This document shows, in pieces, positions 55,623 to 64,000 of a stretch of DNA of 64,000 nucleotides (positions are counted from its first letter, which is position 1; each line of letters opens with the position of its first letter). The translations under genes and the position numbers were made by a program. The stretch comes from Novakomyces olei (taxonomy: Eukaryota; Ascomycota; Novakomycetes; Novakomycetales; Novakomycetaceae). Location: the NCBI GenBank assembly GCA_016906335.1, contig JADEYG010000015.1, positions 868,001 to 932,000 of the forward strand, given 5' to 3'. The notes beneath the pieces were generated by a model, which was not told where the DNA came from, searched no databases, and was given only the letters and a program-made list of their open reading frames with translations.

Positions 55623-58069
55623 ATGCGCGCGCGATTTCCCTTTGTATGGTACGGTCAAATTTGTCAAATTTTCATGTTTGCCGTTTGTTTTGCCGTCATT
55701 TGATTCGTGTCCTTTACGCTAACACGGCAACTGTGTACAGGAATGGCAGCGGTGACCACGACCACATTCTACTGGCAGGCGAGTTTACCGATTGGAAGCC
55801 GGAGTACGAGTTGAAGTGGGACCCTACTCTTGACTTGTACACGGCAGACGTTGATCTTGAAGTTGGCCGCCAGGTCGCCTTCAAGTTTGTCGTTAACGGC
55901 GTTTGGCAGGTGGACGCGTCGCAGCCGGTCGAGGCTGACGAGCACGGAAACCTCAACAATGTCGTTTTTCTCAACGCAGAAGATGCGATAACTAATGGCA
56001 AACCCGATACTCGGGGCGGTGCTATTGAGCCAGTTCCCACTCATGTGGATACCCCAGTTGCTGGTGCTTTTGCCGGTGACGTAAAGGGCGACAGGGAGCA
56101 GCATCTTGCAACAAGCCCAGAGTTGGTGGATAAGGCATTACTAAAAGAAGAGCAGCCAACGCCGGACTCTGAAATCAAACTGCCTTCTTATAGTCACTCT
56201 GGAGCGCAGTCGGCCGCTGAGCCGGTTGCTGCCAAGGAAGCTCAGCCTGGTGATGGGGTAAAGGATAAAAAAAGCGGGTTGCCTGCAGCCGTTGCCGGAG
56301 CAGCTGCTGGAGCAGCTGCTTTAGGCACTGCTGCAGTTGCGTCTGCGTCTGGCAAGGATAAAGTTACTAGCGAGCCTGATCCTTCTACACTACCGAGCCA
56401 AGAGGCACCTGGAAAGATTGAGCAGATCAAGGAAGAGCCGACAAAAGAAGCAGAGGCGGAAGTGGGGAACAAAGACGTTAAAAAACCGGGGACAAAGGAT
56501 CATCAAGAATCAAGCTTTAAAGCTCCAGCACCACTCAAGCCAGTGCGCTCTCATCAACGCCAGGAATCCATGCCCGGCGGATTCCCTGAACCATCGCCCT
56601 TAAACTCTCCTCAAAGCGGAGCAGTTAGCGGCCCCAACCCAATCCCTGAGATTGGGTTTATTCCCCTGGCCGATCCTAACGCTGAGCCGGGTACTATACA
56701 GGCAGAAATAGAGCGCCAGCAGCAGGGAGTCAACCGTGAAATACACGACTCTATACCTGAAGAACCCCCAGCAGCAGTTTCCGGAGAGTTTTCGCAGTCG
56801 CTAACGGGAGCCCAGGCCAAGAAAGACGTGAATGAGGAGATCAAAGAGACAGTTCCGAGGGCAGCCTCAGCTGCTCCTGTAACAGAGGCGAAAGCCTCCG
56901 CCTCCGCCACCGCAGATCCCATCTCTGATTATACGACGTATGTGACCGGGTTGCAAGGCGAGGCAGGAGACAACAAGATGGCTGACGAGTCTAGTAGAGC
57001 AGAGCAGCAAGCGTCTCTTCCTGCAGCAGCCTCTGGGAAAGACAAGATTACGGGCACAGCCAAAGAAGCGGCAGCAGATGCCAAAACAGTAAAGGCAAAC
57101 TCGGGCTCTTCTAAAGCGGGAGCAGTAGCGGCAGGAGCAAGTGCAGCTGCAGCTACTGCAGGTTTGTCTAAAGAGTCTGCCTCGGCTAAAGCAGCGCAAG
57201 CGCCCAATGATTATCCCAGTCTGGCAAAAGAACTGGAGCAGGCACTGCACAAGGCAAGGAACGAGCTGGAAAAAATAGCGAGTATTAAAGCAGTGGAAAT
57301 TGCAGAGGCCAGTAAACTTGCGTCCGAGTCGCCCGCAAAGGCGCCTACGTCTCTAGCGGGTGCAGGTAAAGGCATTGGCGTTACTGCTATTGGGACGACA
57401 ACTGACCCGTCGTCTGATATGGCTCATACAGCCAAGATTGTGGATGTGACAGACAGCACAGCGGCTCGAGTCTCACCAGAGTACAGATCTGGCAAGATCC
57501 CGAGCGAATCTGTCAACGCTCTGGGCCTGGGCAATGCTTCAGAGACGTCAGCTGCAAACGAAGAAAAAGCGGGCAAAAGTAGTGTGGCAAAGAGCCGTGT
57601 CTCGTTGACATCAGAGGAGATTGTTGCCGGTGGCCACGGGTACGTTGCGTCTATAAAGACGGCCGACCACAGAACAATCGGCACTGCAGTCGTGACGGAC
57701 CACACAGTCACAAGTGCAAAGGGACTCGGACTGGGCGTCGAGCATATTCCAAGTGTCGTTGAACCCACGGTGCCGTCTGCAAATGCCCAGAAACTGCCTC
57801 TGAGCTCTGCAGGTCCGGCTCAACAGGCTCCAGTTGCTGTAAGAACGGGAGAGAAACCAAGTATGTCCTCGGCCGGTGGCGTACCGAGTCCGCCTCAGAC
57901 TGGGAAGCTTTCTGCTGAGCCAGCTGGAGCTCCTGCTGCTGGGATTGCAACTGCTGCGGCTGCTGCGGCACCTCCTCTTCCTTCAGCTTCGGGAAACAAG
58001 TCAAACCAGCCTGCCCCAAAGAAAAAGAAAAAGGGGTTTTTGTACAAACTCAAAAAGGCCTTCAAGTAA
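55623..58069 (+). CDS. AMPK/CBM48 glycogen-binding-domain protein (Crp1/Mdg1-like)
   Basis: Exons 55623-55648 and 55741-58069 with a 92-nt intron; 784 aa. Splicing gives MRARFPFVWNGSGDHDHILL then AGEFTDWKPEYELKWD, the N-terminal beta-sandwich CBM48 (AMPK-beta type) opening with W-N-G, and continues with LYTADVDLEVGRQVAFKFVV and DEHGNLNNVVFL (about residues 1-95). The remaining ~690 residues are low complexity (Ala, Lys, Glu, Ser rich), ending in a Lys cluster KKKKKGFLYKLKKAFK. This domain plan is that of yeast Crp1 and Mdg1, the former known to bind cruciform DNA; the cellular role is unsettled. The start at 55623 was preferred because it completes the first beta strand. Confidence 0.87.
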
Positions 58070-58410
58070 GCGTTAATAAGCGGATTGATTATGTGGTACT
58101 TGACTAGTCTCAAGTGTCTGGACTATGATCATTTGCCCATCAATTTCCAAAGCACTGTCCCACACAAAAGCATTGAATGGTCAAGTGACTGGACGCAACT
58201 CTTAATTTTAAATAGGCATTGCACGCAAATTGCTTTGGCCTTTTCAGTCGTGTTTCGACCATTTATAATATGATGCTTATCATTTATTATATGATGCTTA
58301 TCATTTATTATATGATGCTTATCTCCTTATTCTTTAACTTTATCGTGTAATTATTTTTGGATCAATAACGGTTCAATAATTTGAATTTTTCTGGGTATAT
58401 AGCCAACTAA
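58070..58410. repeat. Spacer with a 21-bp tandem repeat
   Basis: About three copies of a 21-bp unit around ttatatgatgcttatca at 58262-58321, between the convergent Crp1-like and cactin stop codons. Confidence 0.8.
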
Positions 58411-60301
58411 TCATTTCCTATAATACAGCCGTTTGAACATAAAATGTAGCTGCAATACGCCGTTTTGAAATGTACTTCTAAACCCTCGCTCATACTTTCC
58501 AGAGTAATCCCATTCACGGTCCACGATCTTAAAGGCAATGTCCTGATAAGGCGGGCTGGCTTTAAATCGGACCGTGCACATATCATGCTCGCTTGACGCT
58601 GTGGCACCTTCATCGGCTGAACTTTCACGTATTAACTTGTATGTTGGCGCGTTTGTAGAATTCTCGAGAAAAGGATAAAATATATTAAATCGGTAACCCT
58701 GCACGACTTTGGGAGGCCGATTCTTGTCGTCAAAGTGGGCAGTATTGTACCGATTCCACTCAAAACCCATAACAACTTGGTTGCAAAATTTCGGTTTACG
58801 AATACGCGCTGGGCCCTCTTTGGGGCCCTCTTTTACAAATGAAGGCTGGTCCGCCATTGGTATTTCTACCTCGTTAAGATGAGACAAACGTTCCTCTTCC
58901 TCATCCGTACGCCGCCGATAAGCTGCACCTTTTATTCGACGTATCTGCTTACGCGCAAAGGCTTCTTCAGCGTCCATACTGGGAGAGACCCAAGCCGCCT
59001 TGTTTGCCTTGGCTCTTAATAATCGAGCCTCTTCTTCGTCCGCGGAATCCTCGTCCTCGCTATTGCCATCGCCTGGAATGCGCTGCGGCTGCCGCGGTTT
59101 TAATGGAATAAATTCAGACTTTTTCACAGTGCAACGGAGCTTGTTCTAAATACATTAGACAAAAATACAACAAAAAAGAATCATATTAAACAGAATGAAA
59201 TATAAAAGTCAAAAAATAACTAACAAATGAATAATTAATTAATTCTTGCGCAACAACCCCCCACAAAATTTGCTTTCTTACCACTTGATTGAGATACTGA
59301 ACATAACTTGTCTCTAGCAAATTTTTCTCGTCGGGACTAAGCGATTTCTTTGGCGGCGGGTCCATATCGGGCGTATATACAAAATTTTGCATTGCAGCCG
59401 ACGCATTTGACTCGTCGGACATACGCCTTTTCAGTTTGAGTTCATAAGCTCGTGCTTCCAGTTGCTGCTGAGCGTAAAATCGTTTCAAGCGATGGCTTGC
59501 TGCAGCAGCAAACATACTCTTTAACTTGGACCGAGCTTTGTAGATATTGATAGATTGTAGCAGCTGCTGCCAGTAGTCCAAGTCCACATCTGGACCAGAA
59601 TTGAGGAGCTTTGTTTTCACCTTTGACTCTAATGACTCTAGCTCGACCAAAGTTTTCTTGGACAAGAGCCGCTGAATATCCTCCTGTACATTTTTAATAG
59701 CTCTTGTAGCCTCGTGCCTTTGTCTAGCGTTCAGTTCACTTTTCCGATCAAGCAAGAGCACTTCTACTGCAGACCAGTAAGCTATTGATGCCTTGTCGTG
59801 TTCCAGCGCGACATACTGTTTCATATCAGAGAGCACTTGGTTGATACTGTCCATGTTTGAAAAGCTTTCAATAAGCCAGACTGGATCCGTCAGCTCGACT
59901 TCAACATCGTTCTCATCGTCATCCTCCAGCCGGGACCCGATTTTCGGGTCAGTTATTCGCACATTAACGACCAGTTTATCTATATTACGACCACGGCCTC
60001 CACGCACACGTAATATAGCCCCCTTCTTGGCCTGCTGCAAGACAAACTCATCCTCCCTTGCCACCCATTCGCGCATCTGATCAGTTTCTAACTGCGTTTG
60101 GTACTGAACTCTATCTGACTTTTTTTTAACTGGCGACGGAGTATCGGGCGGCGCAGATTGGTCCTGCGACGACTTTGGAGACAAGGTTAGCATGACCCAC
60201 TCTAATATACTTTGCACCAGTCTTACATTATAAAGTTTGAATCCGCGAGCATTGTACCCTTCCTCAAGTTCGCCGTGCCGTCTTTTTTTGGCGAACGACA
60301 T
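58411..60301 (-). CDS. Cactin, spliceosome-associated protein
   Basis: Exons (minus strand) 59282-60301 and 58411-59145 with a 136-nt intron; 584 aa. The N-terminal ~100 residues are basic and Ser-rich. The cactin mid-domain follows (about residues 110-270: WVAREDEFVLQQAKKG, SMDSINQVLSDMKQYVALEH-type, DLDYWQQLLQSINIYKARSK). The conserved cactin C-terminus is FCNQVVMGFEWNRYNTAHFD, PPKVVQGYRFNIFYPFLE, FKASPPYQDIAFKIVDREWD, and GFRSTFQNGVLQLHFMFKRL. Fission yeast Cay1 and metazoan cactin act in pre-mRNA splicing and bind Iκ-type or telomere-linked partners. It is shorter than animal cactin at the N-terminus, lacking the SR-rich region. The start at 60301 is the first ATG of the frame. Confidence 0.9.
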
Positions 60302-60700
60302 TCTCAAGGCTCAACGAATTTAAAGCCAGAACGCTGCCGACTCGAGCAGCTGAACTGCTTTACCGATAAGGCGCTCTTTGCTACTTTGTACATACAATAA
60401 ATAGGCAGCGTGATGATGTACTGTGGATATTGTAGCGTTAATCTTTTGCAAGAAGATTACAGTATAACAGCAATCACACATAATATGTAAGGAGTTCATA
60501 TATATATATTTTACATTTTATATTTATATTTATATTATATATATACTTGCGTGGCTCGATATCGCTTTATGAATAAAAAGGTTCAGGCATAATAGCTGAG
60601 AGCATAAAAGTACGCGATTGTTCCTAATATAAACAAATAATTAATAAATTCGATAGCCCAATTCATTATCCATTTGTTGTTTGATGCGTGCTGCGCATTA
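60302..60700. other. Divergent spacer with an AT dinucleotide-rich block
   Basis: Between cactin and the C2-domain gene. A (tatatt)-type run lies at about 60500-60545. No gene recognised. Confidence 0.6.
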
Positions 60701-62170
60701 ATGGCGCCTATCGGCAGCCAGTCAAAGCCAGATACTAAACTGGGAACTCTGATTGTTGTAGTTTTAAAAGGCGTAAGTGCATTCGGGGCAAAAGGCGTGT
60801 GTATTCCTCTAATTATTGACAAACAGAAAAACCTGCCCAATCGCCAACGAATTGGTAAACAAGACCCGTACGTGATTTGCCGGTTGGCCACAGAGGCAAA
60901 GAAAACAAGGGTCGACAAGCGTGGTGGCCAGGCTCCGGTATGGGACGATGAATTGCGGTTTGATATAGTAAAAGGCCAGAATGAGCGTGCAGAACTACGT
61001 GTTTCCGTCTTCAACGAGGACAGCAAAGATCCTGCTCTTGTCGGAGACGCCAAGGTCGATATAAAATCGGTACTGAAAAAGGGAGAGTTTGACGAGTGGG
61101 TGCAGCTCAAGTACAAGGATCGATATGCTGGAGAAATTTATTTGGAAATGACTTTTTACTCTGCCGCGCCGCCACCGCGGCCGACAAAGCAGAAATCGTC
61201 TCCATCATTACACAGTGCGACTACAACTAGTCGCGCGTCCTCACCAAGGCCTTTGCCCAGTATGCCAAACCAAAAGGCACTGTCTCAAGGCTCACAAGAC
61301 TCCTTACCGCCCAGACCGGGTTCTCAGCAAAAAGTTGGGGGGCGCAGTTCACTGGGAGACGTAATGTCCATTGCTCATATTGAAGACGATCCACGCCCGG
61401 CCAGTCCTCGCCACCGTGCTGCTGCCTCAAGTAGCAGTGCTCCGTCTTTTCGGCATAGTTTTTCGACGTTTAACGATACAGAGCAAGGGCAGCGTCGATC
61501 TCCGTTTGAGTCCAACCAGTACCTGCCCACCGTCGAACGACGTCATCGTCCTGATTCCCGACAGAGCATTGAGCAAAATCCCGTGGGCACTCCAGAGCAC
61601 GTGTTTCGGTTACAGAATGCTGCAATGTACAGGGCATCTCCCACTTTATCTGCAAGGTCGCTGCCTCGTCCTCATTCCTCTACTGGATATGCTTCGGGCT
61701 ATACTTATTCTGCTGCCAATGGGGGTTACGATACGGATCCGGCTGCAATGGCACCTTTGCCTATGAGTGTGGGAGGGGCTTTTAGTGAAGGATTACCGGC
61801 AGATCTGCCTGCAGAGCTGCCTGCAGAAGCACCCCGACCTCCACGTCATGATCTGTCTATGCTTTCAAGGTCAAATGCCCAACAGCAAAGGCCCGCAGTA
61901 TTCTCAATGGCTCCAGAGATTCCGGGCAACAAGCCAAAGCTACAAGCGACAACGGTAGGGCCAACGGGACTGGATGCATCTGCTCACGATTACACTGCCT
62001 CTCCAACACTGCATGAGTATAAGGAGCAAGTGGCGAGTAGTCGGCCAGGTTCAGGGGTTGAGTACCAGTATGATTCTCATGGAGGGCGTGGACTTCCAAA
62101 GCCGCCAAGACCAGACAAGATTCCGCTCGGGATATCGGAGCGGGAATGGGAGCTTATTAATTTTGGGTGA
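60701..62170 (+). CDS. C2-domain cytokinesis protein (Fic1/Inn1-like)
   Basis: Exons 60701-60772 and 60827-62170; 471 aa. The 54-nt intron is in frame and open; its removal restores the first C2 strands GTLIVVVLKG-KNLPNRQRIG and KQDPYVICRLATEAKKTRVD. Further C2 motifs: GQAPVWDDELRFDIVKG, LRVSVFNEDSKDPALVGDA and GEIYLEMTFYSAAPPPRP, together about residues 8-140. The ~330-residue tail is Pro/Ser/Arg-rich with PxxP motifs (for example PRPPRHDLSML), as in Ingression/Inn1 and Fic1, which bind SH3 proteins (Cyk3, Hof1/Cdc15) at the division site. No calcium-binding Asp cluster is evident; membrane attachment is inferred. Confidence 0.85.
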   Translation: MAPIGSQSKPDTKLGTLIVVVLKGVSAFGAKGVCIPLIIDKQKNLPNRQRIGKQDPYVICRLATEAKKTRVDKRGGQAPVWDDELRFDIVKGQNERAELRVSVFNEDSKDPALVGDAKVDIKSVLKKGEFDEWVQLKYKDRYAGEIYLEMTFYSAAPPPRPTKQKSSPSLHSATTTSRASSPRPLPSMPNQKALSQGSQDSLPPRPGSQQKVGGRSSLGDVMSIAHIEDDPRPASPRHRAAASSSSAPSFRHSFSTFNDTEQGQRRSPFESNQYLPTVERRHRPDSRQSIEQNPVGTPEHVFRLQNAAMYRASPTLSARSLPRPHSSTGYASGYTYSAANGGYDTDPAAMAPLPMSVGGAFSEGLPADLPAELPAEAPRPPRHDLSMLSRSNAQQQRPAVFSMAPEIPGNKPKLQATTVGPTGLDASAHDYTASPTLHEYKEQVASSRPGSGVEYQYDSHGGRGLPKPPRPDKIPLGISEREWELINFG

Positions 62171-62308
62171 TCACACGGCGATTTCAGGTCGTTTTTGGTT
62201 ACTGTTATAATTCTAATTATCATTATTATTAATGTTTTATGATCATATTCTTTGAATGCTTTTATTTGCTCTGTTTTGCATGCAATCATAGAAATGTCTG
62301 GATGGGTA

Positions 62309-63752
62309 TCATATTTCTGGGTCAAGGTACTGGTCAATATCGAATCGGACATCGCGAGATATTCGTTTCACGTAATCATAGGTCGCTAAAGCCTTCCATT
62401 TCGATGCTCCATCCATGATTTCAGCTGACTGAGAGAAGGATAGAGGCGTGACCAGCCGGAGAGCTCGTAGATTTGCGAGCTGTGCAAAGATATCGACCGA
62501 CAAAAGACAGTCTTCAGAGCAGATTGGTGAATCTAGAACCAGATTTTCGTGTGCTACTGATCGGAAAATTGCAAGCAAACGCTCAAGCTCAAAGAGTTTA
62601 GGACCCATTTCTGTGCTTACGAGCTGTGTTGCTCGTGACTTGCTTGTATTATTGATAACACGACGCTTCCTTCGCCTGCGATTTGGATCTGCCAAGCGGG
62701 AAAAGAGTCGAGCGTCAAACTTGGTATGCACATAGCTGGCCAGGTATGCCGATATAAGCAAGTATATTCCGACTAGTGGAAGATTGTGACTGTGACCTTT
62801 TGAAATTAGACAAAAACAGTAATCCAAGCAAAAGCTTACTCGATTCATCGCGGTGTAACGAGAGGTTTAATTCATCATGAACTATTGCCTCTTGTGTGAA
62901 AAGATCGTTTTCACGTGAAATTCGCAGAAGTCCTAGGAAATCGTCCTCGTCCCATTCTAGCCGTAAGACGGGTTCAATAAATTTAGGCCACAGCCGGTAA
63001 GCAATATCAAGGTAGATACTGACACTCGGGGAAGCCCCAGAGCCATGCGTCTTTACAAGAATCTCACAGAATTTTTGCCAGACTATATGAGGCACATTTA
63101 CACTTTCTCCCGAATCATCCATCAGATTTTGCTCTAAATTTGTGCCTCCAAAAAACCGAATAACATTTGGCTGTGGTGGAAAAAGCGAAATTACGCGAAC
63201 GAGTTCGCTGTCAGAGTATCCGGGAAAATATATATGAGGCAAATACGTGGGAAGCTCCAGAGTAAGCTTCGATCTGGCAACAAGAAGAGCGCAAAGCCTA
63301 CCATGATCCGCCAATGATGGCAAATCCGATAGAACTGAAGCAAGCATTGGCGTATAATCCTTGACCTGGTCAATATGATCGAAAATAATCATAGTGGCCC
63401 TGTCCTTATCCGCCATTACGCGTATCCAAGCGACAAAATCATTAAGAGTTTCACACGCGCGCGCGCCCATCTGAGCCGTCATGCCCAAGAACTCAAGCAC
63501 ATGGTAAAATATAGATTTGCAATAACCCAATTTCCGGCAATCCACGTAACAAGTACGCCATTGCCGCCAAACATCAATAAAATATACGACACTGCGCGTT
63601 TTACCAGACGATGGTGGTCCGTGCACTAAAAGAGCTTTAGGGCTAGTTTCGACTTGCGAGAAATACACATTCAGAGCTTCAGCTTGAAGCTCTCGAGCAA
63701 TTGGAGGCTCTGCCTCCAAGTCGTCGAAAGAGACAGGCGCTTCGACGGACAT
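62309..63752 (-). CDS. ORC5: Origin recognition complex subunit 5
   Basis: Exons (minus strand) 62840-63752 and 62309-62796 with a 43-nt intron; 466 aa. The AAA+ core has Walker A LLVHGPPSSGKTRSVVYFID (GxxGxGKT-type) near residue 40, Walker B ATMIIFDHIDQVKDYTPML near residue 115, and sensor-type VARSKLTLELPTYLPHIYFP. The C-terminal winged-helix region includes LPLVGIYLLISAYLASYV and YDYVKRISRDVRFDIDQYLD at the very end, matching ORC5. The splice rebuilds SSHSHNLPLVGIYLL. It is an ATP-binding subunit of the hexamer that marks replication origins in the nucleus. Confidence 0.95.
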
Positions 63753-63858
63753 TTTGGATTTTATTGCATTGCAATTGCAGCTGCAAGCTGGTATACTAAT
63801 GTCACTGTAATTTTTGGTAGTATGGCATTCTAATTATATATAAAATTACACGCTCGCA

Positions 63859-64000
63859 TCGTATTATATTATATTATATTATATTATATTATATTATATT
63901 ATATTATATTATATTATATTATATTATATTATATTATATTATATTATATTATATTATATTATATTATATTATATTATATTATATTATATTATATTATATT
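63859..64000. repeat. Pentanucleotide microsatellite (attat)n at window edge
   Basis: At least 28 perfect 5-bp copies, running off the right edge; it starts about 100 bp upstream of the ORC5 start codon. Confidence 0.97.

Overview
This is a 64 kb piece of a fungal nuclear genome. It is gene-dense, with about 25 protein genes and two tRNAs, and each gene carries a few introns. The introns have clear GT...AG borders and CTAAC/CTAAT-like branch points, and many are only 34-45 nt long. The gene set (ferrichrome-type siderophore synthetase, complex I 21 kDa subunit, PEX16, cactin, CTNNBL1, Rud3 with a GRAB domain, FHA-forkhead factor, Fic1/Inn1-like C2 protein, Mif2/CENP-C) excludes Saccharomyces-like and Schizosaccharomyces-like yeasts, which lack complex I. 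It fits an ascomycete outside the budding-yeast crown, possibly Taphrinomycotina or another early-diverging lineage; that placement is inference from gene content. TTAGGG-type motifs occur inside promoters. No prokaryotic, plastid or viral region was seen.

Layout. 1-9.4 kb: the 3' part of a giant NRPS (A-T-C-A-T-C-T-C-T-C), followed by a ~0.4 kb hexanucleotide repeat. 9.9-12.1 kb: CTNNBL1 spliceosome-associated protein. 12.4-24.3 kb: GT25 glycosyltransferase, tRNA-Arg(CCG), SWIRM protein, F-box protein, mitochondrial ribosomal protein mL53, 3-hydroxyacyl-CoA dehydrogenase, Trm9-like tRNA methyltransferase and a USP-type deubiquitinase. 24.3-30.6 kb: two copies of a ~0.5 kb unit in inverted orientation (each with a TATA box and an intact 98-104 codon frame of unknown function) bracket RUD3, PEX16 and a small membrane-protein gene. 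31-40.7 kb: tubulin cofactor B, CENP-C/Mif2 divergent from RNase H2A, a choline-transporter-like protein and Rpn8. 42-52 kb: a nine-exon hexose-type transporter, PheRS beta, tRNA-Met(CAT), Snf7 and an FHA-forkhead factor. 52.5-63.8 kb: complex I 21 kDa subunit, quinone oxidoreductase, a CBM48/AMPK-glycogen-binding Crp1-like protein, cactin, a Fic1/Inn1-like C2 protein and ORC5. The window ends inside a pentanucleotide repeat.

Most genes are unrelated housekeeping genes, and no metabolic cluster other than the NRPS itself is visible. Intergenic spaces are AT-rich and unusually full of microsatellites of many periods (3, 4, 5, 6, 7, 9, 10 and longer).

The observations most worth a second look are the inverted duplicated unit with its unknown membrane-type frame, a 22-bp GC palindrome just before the RUD3 start codon, telomere-like motifs placed symmetrically in promoters, in-frame minisatellites in the NRPS, and the ultrashort introns with a 24-nt microexon. 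Exon borders were placed by eye from splice signals and family conservation.
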